From a virus: DNA of 64,000 bases. This document shows positions 38,701-48,094 of the stretch, one piece after another (the stretch's first letter is position 1; each line of letters starts with the position of its first letter). The stretch lies in IMG/VR virus record IMGVR_UViG_3300027770_000026, positions 186,001 through 250,000 of that record; one strand, 5' to 3'. The position numbers and the translations under genes are program-made. The notes under the pieces were generated by a model. That model saw only the letters and a list, made by a program, of their open reading frames with translations, had not been told where the DNA came from and did not search any database.

Positions 38701-41700
38701 GAAAATGGTTTTGACTTAATAAGAAATCTATTGGATGAAACTGTTAACGTAGCAACAATCACCAGCGGCATAGTTCCTAACAGTATTGAACCTGATCGCG
38801 ATGCGCAAGCTGCGTATGATGCGCTACAAGCAGCCAAAGCAACAATCATTGACGATACGATTGCAGACATTGCAGGTACGTTCCCGTCATTTGATCAACC
38901 AATTACGGGCGCAACTGCAGCAAGTCCTGTTGTACTAACTATTACAGGTCACGCCTTTGCAGATGGTGACTCCATTAGAATCAACAACATTGAAGGCATG
39001 GTTGAGCTAAACGGCAATCGTTACTACACTAAGAACACTGGCGCAAATACCGTAGAGCTATACTTAGATGCTACATTGCTAACTGCTCTAGACGGTACAG
39101 GATTTACAGCGTACGAGACAGGCGGTTATGCAGATACACAGACTGCAGCGAAATGCCGCAGAGATTTGGGCTACATGATTGACAGTGTTAGCTTTGATTT
39201 GTTGTATAACGCTGACCCAACTAACACTGTTCAGTCTAACAGACAAGCAGTACAATCAGGCGTTTACTATTGGAATCACTCAACTACTGTAAGCATAGTA
39301 CCTGGCGAAAAACCAATTGTAACAGCAGCATACGATTACATCAAGACATTGTCGTCGTACATTGTTGAAGGACGCGAGGTTCCAACAGTATACGGTACAG
39401 TGCCACAAGTGATGCCAGAGGGGCCAATGGCAATTGGTACAACACAAGACGTTAACAAGATTACTGACAAGCTTGACCTGATGATTAACATTATCAATGC
39501 AGGCCCAAGTGTTGCACCAAATCCAGAACCAATTAGCCTAGCACGTATCGGTTCATTTAATTACAACCGCACCAAGTGCTCACGTGACTTAGGACTGATC
39601 GTAGACGCCATTGCACAGGACATTAAATTCCCAGGCACCAGCGGCGACAGTCAAACAGTGTTTGCTGGCCTGCAATACTGGACACAGAACGACGGGTATA
39701 GTATCTCAAACATTGCACCAAGTGCAGAAGTTGCAGCAACAGTTGGTGCACTAGTGCAGTTGAAAGCGCAAATCACTGCAGTTGCTGCAGCTACATCTGC
39801 TACAACAGATGAACTAATTGATCTTATCATAAACATTATCAATAGAATTATCGATCCAGCTGATGTTACCGATTTGATTATACCAAACGATGCGATCGCT
39901 AACACCGGAGCAATAGCTACAGCCTACGCAGCAATACAATCGGCCAAGACAACAATTCGCGCCAACATAGTTACTTGGGTTAACACTAACTATCCAGCAT
40001 TAGTATATAACTCTACAACTTGTAGTCGAGACGTTGGTTTTATAATTGACAGCGTATGCTATGACTTGTTGTATAACGGCAACCGTCAGGCAATTCAAAG
40101 CGGTATCTACTATCTAGGCTTCTCGTCAACTGATAGTGCAGTGGCAGGTGAAATACCACAGGTAACTGCCGCTTACACCTATCTAAAGAGCATACTGCCT
40201 TCTATCATTGAAGGGACACCATTGGCTACAACATATCAAACAGACGTAGCACAAGTTACATCGGGTAGCAGCGGTACACCAACACAGTCTACACTTGCAG
40301 CCGACGCAGTAGATATCATACTAGACATTATTAATAATGGTCCTGGTACATACCTTGACGCTGGCACACGTACTCCAATTGGTCTAGTTGCCGCTGGCGG
40401 TAATGCTAATAACACTTATACACGGTTGCAAGCTAATAGAGACTTTATCCGTGCAGAAGTAATTGCTTACATTGATACTACAGTTGTAACGTACGATCAT
40501 CTCAAGTGCTCACGCGACCTTGGGTTGATCGTTGACGCACTAGCACAAGACTTGAAGTTCCCAGGACTAGACGGCAACAGCCAAAGCATGTTTGCTGGCT
40601 TGCAGTACTGGACTCAAGCAGATGGTTATAGTGTTCCTGATGGATCTCCTAGCGAGAAGGCCGCTACACTTGATGCACTAGCATATCTCAAGTCGCAGGT
40701 TGCAGGATTGGCTGGTGTAACAATTGATTCAACTACAAATGCACTATTTGACACTATCATCGATATACTAGATGGTACAACACCTCCGGCTAGCGTAACT
40801 GATCTGATTGTACCAAACGGAACAACAGCAAGTGTTGTTACTGCAGTAACTGATGCATATGCTGCAATTCAAACAGCAAAAGCAACACTACCTGCTGCTA
40901 CAGTTGCATACATACAAGGACTACCTGCGTACTCGGGTCTAGTATTTGATACAGGATTGTGCGAGCGCGACGTTGGTTACATATTAGACAGTATTTCATA
41001 TGACGTACTGTATGGCGGTAATCGTCAGGCAATACAAAGCGGTATCTACTATCTAAACTTCTCAAGTACAGTGACTGCAATTCCAAACGAAGTACCGCAG
41101 GTAACTGCTGCGTATGAATACTTGAAGTCAATTATCCCATCTATTGTTACAGGTACACCGGTTGCAACACTATATCAAACAGAAGTTGCACAGGTAATCT
41201 CAGGTAGCAGTGGTGCAGGTGCAGCAGCATCCGTACAGGCAAATGTTGATTTGATATTGGATATCATTATCAACGGACCAAACGCTTATATTACTCCAGG
41301 TACAAGAACACCAATTGGACTAGTAGCAGAAACAAACGCAACTATACTGAATGCCTATAACAAGTTGGTAGCAAATCGTAGTTTCTTACGTGCAGAAATC
41401 ATTGCGTATATTGACTATGTACTACAGCAGAAGTATCAAACAACAGCTAACGCTGCATATCTACTAAACGCTAACCGTGCGTTCATTGTATCAGAGCTAA
41501 TTGGATTTACGGACGAAAACTACGCAATACAGCACCCATACTCGAGCGGAGATACTATTTCTATTCGTCAGGTTGTTGGTATGACAGAAGTCAATAACGG
41601 TTATATACATCAGATCACCAATGCAACCAACACCAACCCAGTTAGACTAACATTTAATAAGGGTCATGCCTTTGGAGATACTACTTCGATGAGACTATCT

Positions 41701-43545
41701 GCTGTAGGCGGAATGAACGAAGTTAATGGCAATCGTTACTATGCACGTTTCTTTAATACTACAGAAGTTGAACTGTTCAATGACGTTAAACTAACAGATC
41801 CTGTTGATGGAACACTGTTTGGTTCATACACCAGCGGCGGCCAGGCAGAAACAGACAGCTTCTATTATGTACGAAAGATAGATGGCGACAGCATTGATCT
41901 GTATCTTGATCGTGCGCTAACACAACCAGTTGATGCAACTAACTGGGGTTCGTATATTACCGGTGGTATTGCTGGAACTGGCGCATTACCAGTAAGCCCA
42001 TACGTACACAACTGCTCCAGTATCACTACAACTGGCACAGGTATGCGTGTTGACGGTAACTTGAGTACTGGATTGAAGTCTATGGTCCTCGACTCGTTTA
42101 CCCAAATTAACGAAGGTGGTAACGGGATTGAAATCATCAACCGCGGTTACGCACAGCTCGTATCCATTTACACCATTTGTACTGACATTGGTATTTTGTG
42201 TAAGGGCGGCGGCTTCTGTTCCGTTGCTAACAGTGACAGCAGCTTTGGTACATACGCACTAGTTGCGGATGGATTAAGTGAAGTATTGTATTCGGGTGTA
42301 ACAGACGGCGACTTGCAAACAGGCAAGGCTATCAACCTTAAGGGGCTAACGCACCGTCCAAACTATGGCGATGCGATGGACGTCACTAGTGAATTAATTG
42401 TCGCAGACGCATATATCGTAGCAGCTAGTGCAACTATTAACGATCCTGGCACAGGTTATAAGCCGGGCGATTTGATGGAACTCGACGGCATAGTAGGCAC
42501 TTCGCCAAAGTTCCGCGTATCAACAGTTAAGATTGTTAGCGCATCCGTTAATACCTTAGTATCGGGGTCACTTGCAATAGGTGATAGATTTACGTTCTCT
42601 AAGGGATATAGTACATCTGCTGTGCTTGAAGTAGCAACAGTTACGCCATCGGTTACATTTACTATTATCGAAGCTGGCGTTAAGAACACGGGAGTAACAG
42701 CTCTAACAAATATTAGTCCCGATATCTCGTCATCGGCTGCTGTAATAACAGTGGATCTGGTGTACGGAATTGAATCGGTCGGAGTTGCAGCACCATTTTA
42801 TGGCGAACTAATAGAAACTCCATCAAACCCATCTGTTACTATAACATCTACTGGTATTGGCGTAGATGCACTGCTAGACGTAATTTATTCGGTACGCTTG
42901 ACTTTTGACGATCCGCACTACTTTAGGGGCGACGAGCAGATTGTAGCTAGTGGGTTTACGGGTAGTAATAATCAATCGTTGCTAAACGGTAATACGTATT
43001 TTATCAAATTAACTAACAATGCGTACAAAGCAGATCTACACATAGACTCTGCTCTAGCACTGGGAGTTGATACATCACTGTATACTGCATCATATGATGG
43101 TGGTGGCACCGCTACACTACACGACTACTATACCGTAGTAACAGCAACAGAAGGACCAGTTGCAACTGCAGGCACATACGAAGGATTACGTCAAAGTCAG
43201 ATTGGACTAGAAATTGCTGTTAAGCGTCCAATTGTAGATGAATCTGCAGTTGAGTTCCGCCAACGTAGTATTGTATCGTCCTCGGGCCATACATTTGAGT
43301 ACATTGGTTCGGGAAATATACTAAGTACAGCAACACCAGAAGCGGGTGCTTATCCAATTGCAGCCAACGAAGTAGTTGAGCTGCGTGGAGGTAAAGCATA
43401 CTTTACTGGAACTAACGAACAAGGCGACTTTAAAATCGGTACTGAACTGGTAATTAATCGCGATACTGGTACAATCTCTGGTAGAACATTTAACAAGAGC
43501 TTGTTCGCAGTACTAACGCCATACATATTGGCACTCGAGGGATAA
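35728..43545 (+). CDS. Giant tail fibre/structural protein with ten Cys-Arg-Asp repeats
   Basis: This is a 2605-residue structural protein. The N-terminus (FNLIQMKRSATPGKVPT, then LSLGEFGINTYDGKVFIKKD) is typical of phage tail fibre attachment regions, followed by FYVSKSGNDANDGKS as in beta-helix proteins. Residues about 277-1800 hold ten modules alternating two types: A (CSRDLGLIVDALAQD, then FAGLQYWTQ) and B (CRRDLGYIIDSVCYDLLY, then GIYYLGF). Cysteines lie near 277, 426, 588, 762, 919, 1142, 1283, 1431, 1593 and 1744. The C-terminal third is beta-rich and may bind the host. A CTAAATA late-like site lies upstream. Confidence 0.75.
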   Translation: MATFNLIQMKRSATPGKVPTTQDLSLGEFGINTYDGKVFIKKDDGTPSIVEVGVRGATAVQNVFYVSKSGNDANDGKSLDKSKLTIKSAVAATRALVATATATVANGSITALYVTNPGAGYELPLIPTVTIFGDGTGARAVPIISSGSVIGFTILDRGIDYTYADVYITPAGAGRTGAGSTIFVKSGDYTEDNPIYIPAGVSIVGDSLRSVTIRPQNTTLDLFWVNNKSYFTEMTFRDHKAPAAIIAFPSVDITGIENTNPARVTFSGVFIYDRVKCSRDVGLIVDALAQDIKFPGLDGTSQSMFAGLQYWTQSGYSIPNVYPTSEVTATLGALAQLKLEIAALLGPVMTITTDSLVDVIINILNGTTNPATVTDLIVPNGTTAITATDVVNAYADIQAAKTTIIDNIINWINTVGAPGITYDEALCRRDLGYIIDSVCYDLLYGGNRQVIQNGIYYLGFSETDTAIPGEIPQVTAAYNYLKSIVPLVIEGTAIASPRQTKVVQVTTGSNGTVTQSNLATSNIDMILDIINTGPAAYVTAGTRTPIGLVAASGNATNAYNKLIANRDFLRAEVIAYIDQETISFDRAKCYRDLGLIVDSIATDVTFTDRTQTTFAGIQYWSQAALASSSEINPGEIAATINAYTYLKAIALDIIQDISTHVLYTPVSYPRVTAASIPTSAVTDPTVISAISDNFDLLLDILTDGNTNNVTERIISSGLIIAGNTTQQYHAALLLNANTDFFKEQVTLRIANQFPLLVYNTATCERDVQYVTSCISRDNLFGGNRQTVQAAVYYYSYLAASTVPTEIQQIEKAYKYIKILASYIIRGLPMPYVYQTGELQDFVTASGVGTLTQVTVAQNLVDYMLGIINDKTTADAPGYAGISEFSTTYRRAGEQLLANKEFIKAEVVAYLEGYTYNRTTCSRDTGLIVDALVQDLLFDGDSQSTFAAIQYWSQTAERSIPAGEIAATVAAIDFVITQTNALSIRTADKTNIENGFDLIRNLLDETVNVATITSGIVPNSIEPDRDAQAAYDALQAAKATIIDDTIADIAGTFPSFDQPITGATAASPVVLTITGHAFADGDSIRINNIEGMVELNGNRYYTKNTGANTVELYLDATLLTALDGTGFTAYETGGYADTQTAAKCRRDLGYMIDSVSFDLLYNADPTNTVQSNRQAVQSGVYYWNHSTTVSIVPGEKPIVTAAYDYIKTLSSYIVEGREVPTVYGTVPQVMPEGPMAIGTTQDVNKITDKLDLMINIINAGPSVAPNPEPISLARIGSFNYNRTKCSRDLGLIVDAIAQDIKFPGTSGDSQTVFAGLQYWTQNDGYSISNIAPSAEVAATVGALVQLKAQITAVAAATSATTDELIDLIINIINRIIDPADVTDLIIPNDAIANTGAIATAYAAIQSAKTTIRANIVTWVNTNYPALVYNSTTCSRDVGFIIDSVCYDLLYNGNRQAIQSGIYYLGFSSTDSAVAGEIPQVTAAYTYLKSILPSIIEGTPLATTYQTDVAQVTSGSSGTPTQSTLAADAVDIILDIINNGPGTYLDAGTRTPIGLVAAGGNANNTYTRLQANRDFIRAEVIAYIDTTVVTYDHLKCSRDLGLIVDALAQDLKFPGLDGNSQSMFAGLQYWTQADGYSVPDGSPSEKAATLDALAYLKSQVAGLAGVTIDSTTNALFDTIIDILDGTTPPASVTDLIVPNGTTASVVTAVTDAYAAIQTAKATLPAATVAYIQGLPAYSGLVFDTGLCERDVGYILDSISYDVLYGGNRQAIQSGIYYLNFSSTVTAIPNEVPQVTAAYEYLKSIIPSIVTGTPVATLYQTEVAQVISGSSGAGAAASVQANVDLILDIIINGPNAYITPGTRTPIGLVAETNATILNAYNKLVANRSFLRAEIIAYIDYVLQQKYQTTANAAYLLNANRAFIVSELIGFTDENYAIQHPYSSGDTISIRQVVGMTEVNNGYIHQITNATNTNPVRLTFNKGHAFGDTTSMRLSAVGGMNEVNGNRYYARFFNTTEVELFNDVKLTDPVDGTLFGSYTSGGQAETDSFYYVRKIDGDSIDLYLDRALTQPVDATNWGSYITGGIAGTGALPVSPYVHNCSSITTTGTGMRVDGNLSTGLKSMVLDSFTQINEGGNGIEIINRGYAQLVSIYTICTDIGILCKGGGFCSVANSDSSFGTYALVADGLSEVLYSGVTDGDLQTGKAINLKGLTHRPNYGDAMDVTSELIVADAYIVAASATINDPGTGYKPGDLMELDGIVGTSPKFRVSTVKIVSASVNTLVSGSLAIGDRFTFSKGYSTSAVLEVATVTPSVTFTIIEAGVKNTGVTALTNISPDISSSAAVITVDLVYGIESVGVAAPFYGELIETPSNPSVTITSTGIGVDALLDVIYSVRLTFDDPHYFRGDEQIVASGFTGSNNQSLLNGNTYFIKLTNNAYKADLHIDSALALGVDTSLYTASYDGGGTATLHDYYTVVTATEGPVATAGTYEGLRQSQIGLEIAVKRPIVDESAVEFRQRSIVSSSGHTFEYIGSGNILSTATPEAGAYPIAANEVVELRGGKAYFTGTNEQGDFKIGTELVINRDTGTISGRTFNKSLFAVLTPYILALEG

Positions 43546-43548
43546 TAC

Positions 43549-43896
43549 ATGGCTTCCACTATACCTTTAAATACGTTTAAAACTGTTGCTTCTGCAATAA
43601 CTACGGCAGACGTAGACATCTATACTGCACCTGTAGGCATTACTACTATTATATTGATGGCGCAAGTCTCTAATATGAACGTAGGAACCCCGCTTGATAA
43701 ATGGGTAAGTGCTGCTCACAATGATGGCTCCACAATGAGATATTTGGTACGCGAATTTGGAGTCCCACCAAACGACAGTGTAAGTGTATTAACTGGTAAA
43801 TTAGTATTGGAATCAGGACAAAGTATCACTATGTCGGCAGAGGATAACGACTATCTAGAAGTTGTGTTAAGCATACTAGAAACATCAAACGAATAA
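43549..43896 (+). CDS. Small virion structural protein
   Basis: This is a 115-residue beta-rich protein (DVDIYTAPVGITTIILMAQ, then GKLVLESGQSITMSAED) found between two large fibre genes. It looks like a beta-sandwich fibre-head or adaptor domain, but I cannot assign it. It starts 3 nt after the preceding stop and is followed after one base by the collagen-like fibre. Confidence 0.65.
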   Translation: MASTIPLNTFKTVASAITTADVDIYTAPVGITTIILMAQVSNMNVGTPLDKWVSAAHNDGSTMRYLVREFGVPPNDSVSVLTGKLVLESGQSITMSAEDNDYLEVVLSILETSNE

Positions 43897-43897
43897 T

Positions 43898-46039
43898 ATG
43901 GCCAAATTACTTACAACACTTAGCGGTAGAGTTAAAAAGGTAGCTGCAACGACTGCTGGCTATCCTCTAGCAGCGGACCCAACATGGATCAGTCTAAGAG
44001 AAGCTGAACCAAATTTAGGCGTACCTCCGGGCGTAAGTTATGTTTTGTCCAGTGATATAACTGGAACAAGATTTTGGACTCCAGCGATAGGCGATGTTGG
44101 CCCACAGGGCCCACAAGGCTTTACTGGATCAATAGGGTTTACCGGATCACGTGGACCACAAGGTCCACAAGGATTCACTGGTAGTAAAGGTCCACAAGGA
44201 TTCACTGGTAGTATTGGACCACAGGGTGTAGGATTCACTGGATCTCGCTCTACTGTAGAAGGATTTACTGGATCAATAGGATACACCGGATCTCGCTCTA
44301 CGGTAGAAGGATACACTGGATCAATAGGATTTGTTGGATCACGTGGTCCACAAGGCTTCACTGGTTCAGTTGGATTTGTTGGTAGTACTGGATCAGGTTT
44401 CACTGGATCAATTGGCCCACAAGGCTTTACTGGTTCGATTGGTGCAGGCTTTACTGGCTCGCAGTCAACTACACTTGGTTACACTGGCTCAACAGGCCCA
44501 CAAGGCCCAGTTGGTTTTGTTGGAAGCTTGGGAACTGGTTTTACTGGATCTAGAGGCGCAGGCGCGCAAGGCCCGCAAGGTCCGTTGGGTTTTACTGGAT
44601 CAATTGGTCCAACAGGACCACAAGGTTTTGCTGGATCGGTGGGCGGCACAGGTGGTTCAGGATACACGGGCAGTGCAAGTACAGTATCAGGTCCACAAGG
44701 CTACACTGGTAGTATTGGATATACCGGCAGCATCGGTGTACAAGGTCCACAAGGCTACACCGGTTCACGCGGCGCAGGGGCGCAGGGCCCGCAAGGATTC
44801 AATGGCTCACAAGGTTTTGTTGGCAGTGTTGGTCCACAAGGACCACAAGGACCACAAGGTCCACAAGGACCAATTGGCTATACAGGATCGCGTGGTTTTG
44901 TTGGTTCAGTTGGTGCACAAGGTCCGCAAGGATACACTGGCAGCATTGGCTTTACCGGCTCAGTTGGGGCACAAGGACCACAGGGCTATGTTGGCTCAGC
45001 TGGTAATACAGGCTCACAAGGTGTTGATGGTGCACAAGGTCCACAAGGCTATACAGGTAGCACGGGCGCACAAGGTCCACAAGGATATGTTGGCAGCATT
45101 GGCGCACAAGGTCCACAAGGTCCACAGGGCTACACCGGCTCTAGGGGCGCAACTGGCGCACAAGGTCCACAAGGTCCAACTGGCTTTACCGGATCAGCGA
45201 GCATTGGATTCAGTGGAAGTGGTGTAGTTGGAGCACAAGGTCCACAGGGCTACACTGGTAGCCTTGGCTATGCTGGTAGTGTTGGATCAACAAATCCAAA
45301 TGCTGATTTATTAGATGGGTATGACAGCTCAGAATTTGCTTTACTTGCAAGAGTAGAAAACAAATTCTCAGGCGACCTAAGAGTGTACATTGGTACAAAC
45401 GTTAATAATGGTAGAATATATTTTACCGAGACCCAGCAAACATATCTAGCATATAATAGTTCAGACTGGGTAGTTAAGAGAAATGGCGGTTTACTCGACG
45501 ATACTGTATGGGATTCTGGTAACGATGGTGCGGGTTCGGGCCTAAACGCAGACTTATTAGATAGTTACCAAGGCTCACATGTTCTGTCTCACGTAAATGC
45601 AACTAATACAACAATTACAGGTAGTACATATTATCCTGTAGTAGTAAGCACTAGTGGATCAAATACATTTGCTCGTGTAGACACTACAAACTTTAGCATT
45701 CAAAGTGGTACACTATATGCTACAGACTTTGCTTCTACATCGGATGCAAGACTTAAGGATGTAGTTGGATACCTAGGTAGTTCACTAGATCGTGTTAAGA
45801 GTATTAGTGGTGTAAACTACTACTGGAACGAAGCAGCTAAGAATCAAGGTATACTTGACAAGAAGTTGCAAGTTGGTGTTTTAGCACAAGAAGTGCAAAA
45901 GATACTACCAGAAGCGGTACACGAGCACGATGGTAGACTACATGTAGTGTACGATAAGTTGATTGCACTGTTAATTGAAGCTATAAAGGAACTTGACGCT
46001 AAGATAGAAAACAAAGGCTGCAACTGTAGCTGCAAATAA
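43898..46039 (+). CDS. Collagen-like tail fibre with C-terminal S74 chaperone domain
   Basis: This is a 713-residue fibre protein. Residues about 65-463 are Gly-X-Y collagen-like repeats ([13 protein letters not shown] type), expected to form a triple helix. A beta-rich part ([13 protein letters not shown]) precedes the C-terminal Peptidase_S74 intramolecular chaperone: TSDARLKDV with S615 as the likely self-cleavage Ser, then [15 protein letters not shown] and a coiled coil ([16 protein letters not shown]). It ends in CNCSCK, which could cross-link chains. Because the DNA is repetitive, other frames are long and spurious here. Confidence 0.88.
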   Translation: MAKLLTTLSGRVKKVAATTAGYPLAADPTWISLREAEPNLGVPPGVSYVLSSDITGTRFWTPAIGDVGPQGPQGFTGSIGFTGSRGPQGPQGFTGSKGPQGFTGSIGPQGVGFTGSRSTVEGFTGSIGYTGSRSTVEGYTGSIGFVGSRGPQGFTGSVGFVGSTGSGFTGSIGPQGFTGSIGAGFTGSQSTTLGYTGSTGPQGPVGFVGSLGTGFTGSRGAGAQGPQGPLGFTGSIGPTGPQGFAGSVGGTGGSGYTGSASTVSGPQGYTGSIGYTGSIGVQGPQGYTGSRGAGAQGPQGFNGSQGFVGSVGPQGPQGPQGPQGPIGYTGSRGFVGSVGAQGPQGYTGSIGFTGSVGAQGPQGYVGSAGNTGSQGVDGAQGPQGYTGSTGAQGPQGYVGSIGAQGPQGPQGYTGSRGATGAQGPQGPTGFTGSASIGFSGSGVVGAQGPQGYTGSLGYAGSVGSTNPNADLLDGYDSSEFALLARVENKFSGDLRVYIGTNVNNGRIYFTETQQTYLAYNSSDWVVKRNGGLLDDTVWDSGNDGAGSGLNADLLDSYQGSHVLSHVNATNTTITGSTYYPVVVSTSGSNTFARVDTTNFSIQSGTLYATDFASTSDARLKDVVGYLGSSLDRVKSISGVNYYWNEAAKNQGILDKKLQVGVLAQEVQKILPEAVHEHDGRLHVVYDKLIALLIEAIKELDAKIENKGCNCSCK

Positions 46040-46041
46040 AA

Positions 46042-46065
46042 TAAAGCCCCTTAATTGGGGCTTTA
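46042..46065. terminator. Bidirectional terminator between fibre and thyX
   Basis: Stem TAAAGCCCC/GGGGCTTTA with a 6-nt loop and A/T-rich flanks on both sides. It serves the + strand fibre unit and the minus-strand thyX unit. Confidence 0.85.
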
Positions 46066-46067
46066 CT

Positions 46068-46898
46068 TTATCGCTTATTACGTGCTATCGCAGCACCCCA
46101 TTTTTCGTTAAACTCTCGCCATTCTCTTGCACCCATACTGTAGTATGTTGCATCATTGCGGAATATACCACTGATCAGATCATCTACAGCTCGTACTTCA
46201 CCTGCACTGAGTGTTACAGCATTAAATCTGTAATCTTCAAAAGCTTCGCATGCAATCGGCAAGCGGGACTTGACCATATTGTACATAGCAGTAGCATAGT
46301 CGCAAATCTCTTCCTGCGCATGATTATCCATACGCAAGCGAATGTAGTGAAAGAAATTGTGTAGGTCAATCTTCCAATACATTTCGGTATAGTTAGCAAC
46401 AGGTAACACAATACGTGCCAGTTCCCGTGTAGTGTCTACATTGGGATCAATCATGTGTCGATATTCTCTGTGTGCCTTTTCAAACGTTGAGGACATGGCG
46501 TGTTGTACACTTTCCGCTTCAGCTACAGTATAAGTGCCATCTCGCCCTTGCTTGTTGACTAAACTTTGAGGTTTGATTTTATCTAACGGGGGTAAGTAAA
46601 AATCATCGCTCATTACACTGTATCTGCCACTGTACTCGTTCACGCTAGCGGTACGATGACGTAGGTGCTGGCGTGCTATGAAGATTGGCATCTTGAGTGC
46701 AAATTTAAGTTCAACCATCTCAAACGGGGTGGTATGCCAATGGCGCATTAGATAGCGAATCAATCCTCGATCGTCGCTAATACTTTTAGTACCTTTGCCG
46801 TAACTAATACGGGCAGCATCTGCAATATCGTGATCACTGCCCATAAAGTCCATTAGTACAACACGCCCATGCTCGTGAACCTTAATCTCTTCAATCAT
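46068..46898 (-). CDS. thyX: Flavin-dependent thymidylate synthase ThyX
   Basis: This is a 276-residue ThyX. The diagnostic motif RHRTASVNE occupies residues 80-88, followed by YSGRYS. A later segment (ARIVLPVANYTEMYWKIDLHNFFHYIRLR) matches the conserved C-terminal part. It makes dTMP from dUMP using FAD, NADPH and methylenetetrahydrofolate, boosting DNA precursors. It is last of a four-gene minus-strand unit and overlaps the upstream gene by 8 nt. Confidence 0.93.
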   Translation of the reverse strand: MIEEIKVHEHGRVVLMDFMGSDHDIADAARISYGKGTKSISDDRGLIRYLMRHWHTTPFEMVELKFALKMPIFIARQHLRHRTASVNEYSGRYSVMSDDFYLPPLDKIKPQSLVNKQGRDGTYTVAEAESVQHAMSSTFEKAHREYRHMIDPNVDTTRELARIVLPVANYTEMYWKIDLHNFFHYIRLRMDNHAQEEICDYATAMYNMVKSRLPIACEAFEDYRFNAVTLSAGEVRAVDDLISGIFRNDATYYSMGAREWREFNEKWGAAIARNKR

Positions 46899-47235
46899 CC
46901 TTTGATCCTTTAAGCAAAATTCTAACGTGTTCGGATATGTCGGAATGAAGTTCGTCTAGATCAATAACAAACTCAACAGCAGATATATCACCTATCTCTT
47001 CACAAACTCTCTCAATCAATGATTCAACATGTTCGTCATTATGATTCTTAAGTTCGTATAAATGTATCTTACCATTCTTAGCGTGGAAGCGAATATCATT
47101 TACATATTCTAAAGGAACTTTTTCAATACTAATTTGACTGAGTGTTCGCTTCCACTGCTCTGCTGTTGAGCCTACAAACTTAACCCACCGTTGCAGTCTT
47201 GGGCGGCCTGCCCCGCTTTTTTTGGTCTTTGACAT
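46891..47235 (-). CDS. Unknown protein with N-terminal GRP (AT-hook-like) motif
   Basis: This is a 114-residue protein starting MSKTKKSGAGRPRLQRW. The basic GRP motif resembles an AT-hook for DNA minor-groove binding; the rest is acidic with alternating strands and helices (VEFVIDLDELHSDISEHVRI). It overlaps the upstream gene by 56 nt in a different frame, and the overlapping DNA encodes a GRP motif in both. Function unknown; DNA binding is only inferred. Confidence 0.65.
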   Translation of the reverse strand: MSKTKKSGAGRPRLQRWVKFVGSTAEQWKRTLSQISIEKVPLEYVNDIRFHAKNGKIHLYELKNHNDEHVESLIERVCEEIGDISAVEFVIDLDELHSDISEHVRILLKGSKDD

Positions 47236-47794
47236 CAGTTACAGTAGTTGTAGTTGCAGTACTTGCTGCAAGTTGACGCAGTCTAGCTGCTTCCCTTTCA
47301 TGGAACTCTGCTTGCATTAGCAATACATTATCGTTGGCAGCAGCTGGTACTACTGGTGTTGATACTATTGCTGCTAGTTCGTCTGAAACTAGATTTCCGT
47401 AGAAAGGCTTTGATAGCATGTCTGCGTCCACTTTTTTCACATCAGTCTTGTTTAGAAGAATCTGATTAACTTCGTTTAGTGGAACAGATGTAGAAACATT
47501 AGGGGTTAGCAACACATTTTTAGTGTTAACTTTCTTAATGAATCCTTTAGAATGCAATACGTTTAGGATGTTATTACCATCACTAAAGAATCTACGACCT
47601 AATAGGTCTGCTAGATCAGCCGATTGCTGTCCTTCGTCGCTTTCAACTAGTTCCATGATTCGATCATGGTATGCTCTCGGAAGGTTTGCAGTTTCAGTAA
47701 CTAGACAGTTGTGTGTCTCGTTTGGTACAGTCTTAAACAGTACTACTACTTTCTGTCCTGAATTCATCTTCCCTACGTGTTTAACATTAGCCAT
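47180..47794 (-). CDS. Unknown protein with C-terminal AT-hook-like motif
   Basis: This is a 204-residue protein. An N-terminal winged-helix-like part (ADLLGRRFFSDGNNILNVLHSKGFIKKVN) could bind nucleic acid, and the C-terminus has KKRGRPPKTATVG, an AT-hook-like sequence. It starts 2 nt after the preceding stop. Its end overlaps the next gene in another frame. A phage DNA-binding or regulatory role is plausible, not shown. Confidence 0.65.
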   Translation of the reverse strand: MANVKHVGKMNSGQKVVVLFKTVPNETHNCLVTETANLPRAYHDRIMELVESDEGQQSADLADLLGRRFFSDGNNILNVLHSKGFIKKVNTKNVLLTPNVSTSVPLNEVNQILLNKTDVKKVDADMLSKPFYGNLVSDELAAIVSTPVVPAAANDNVLLMQAEFHEREAARLRQLAASTATTTTVTDVKDQKKRGRPPKTATVG

Positions 47795-47796
47795 AA

Positions 47797-48003
47797 TTAG
47801 GCTCCCTTAGTTTCTTCGGTTGGAGCAGGTTTAGGTTCTTTTGAATCTAAGAATGCTTCTACCTTTGCGTAAATCTCGCCAACGGCAACAAATTCCTTAG
47901 TTTGGAATGCTCCCCTTTTAGAGGCAACGTCAACGATAGCAAGAAGATTCCTGATATCGGCGATACTTAGTGTTGGCTCTGGTGCTGTTGCATTTTCTGT
48001 CAT
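47797..48003 (-). CDS. Small conserved phage protein
   Basis: This is a 68-residue protein from the ATG at 48001-48003, which has AAGGAG upstream; a longer frame to 48060 would cross the promoter. The core LSIADIRNLLAIVDVASKRGAF, then VGEIYAKVEAFL, resembles small helical proteins common in T4-like marine phages. Function unknown. It is first gene of the thyX unit, behind a promoter with a perfect palindrome. Confidence 0.7.
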   Translation of the reverse strand: MTENATAPEPTLSIADIRNLLAIVDVASKRGAFQTKEFVAVGEIYAKVEAFLDSKEPKPAPTEETKGA

Positions 48004-48019
48004 AATAAACTCCTTAAAG

Positions 48020-48046
48020 TTGCATGCTGAATATTTAAGCATGCAA
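48020..48046. promoter_or_regulatory. Perfect palindrome over the -10 (putative operator)
   Basis: TTGCATGCT and AGCATGCAA form 9-bp perfect arms around a 9-nt centre. On the minus strand the centre contains the -10 (TAAATA) of the 48003 promoter. It could be a repressor operator or, if transcribed, a hairpin. Confidence 0.6.
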
Positions 48047-48060
48047 CAGTGGCCAGTCAA
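48032..48060 (-). promoter_or_regulatory. Sigma70-like promoter for the thyX unit
   Basis: Minus strand TTGACT (48060-48055), 17-nt spacer, TAAATA (48037-48032). The -35 merges with the T-tract of the ligase terminator. The -10 is weak (3 of 6), so the call is moderate. Confidence 0.5.
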
Positions 48061-48083
48061 AAAAAAGCCCCGTTGCCGGGGCT
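48060..48083 (-). terminator. Rho-independent terminator after DNA ligase
   Basis: On the minus strand AGCCCCG-GCAA-CGGGGCT followed by a run of Ts. Confidence 0.85.
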
Positions 48084-48094
48084 AAGGTAAATCG

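Noticed and set aside
44331-45227. 298-residue alternative frame inside the collagen-like gene
   Set aside because: A product of repeated GGX codons; the other frame carries the fibre and S74 domain.
44090-45290. Regular DNA repeats considered as a CRISPR array
   Set aside because: They are in frame and encode Gly-X-Y repeats with no unique spacers.
47215-47230. A AAA AAG slippery heptamer at the end of the 47180 gene
   Set aside because: A -1 shift would not enter the frame of the next gene, which is in +1, so no programmed fusion is supported.
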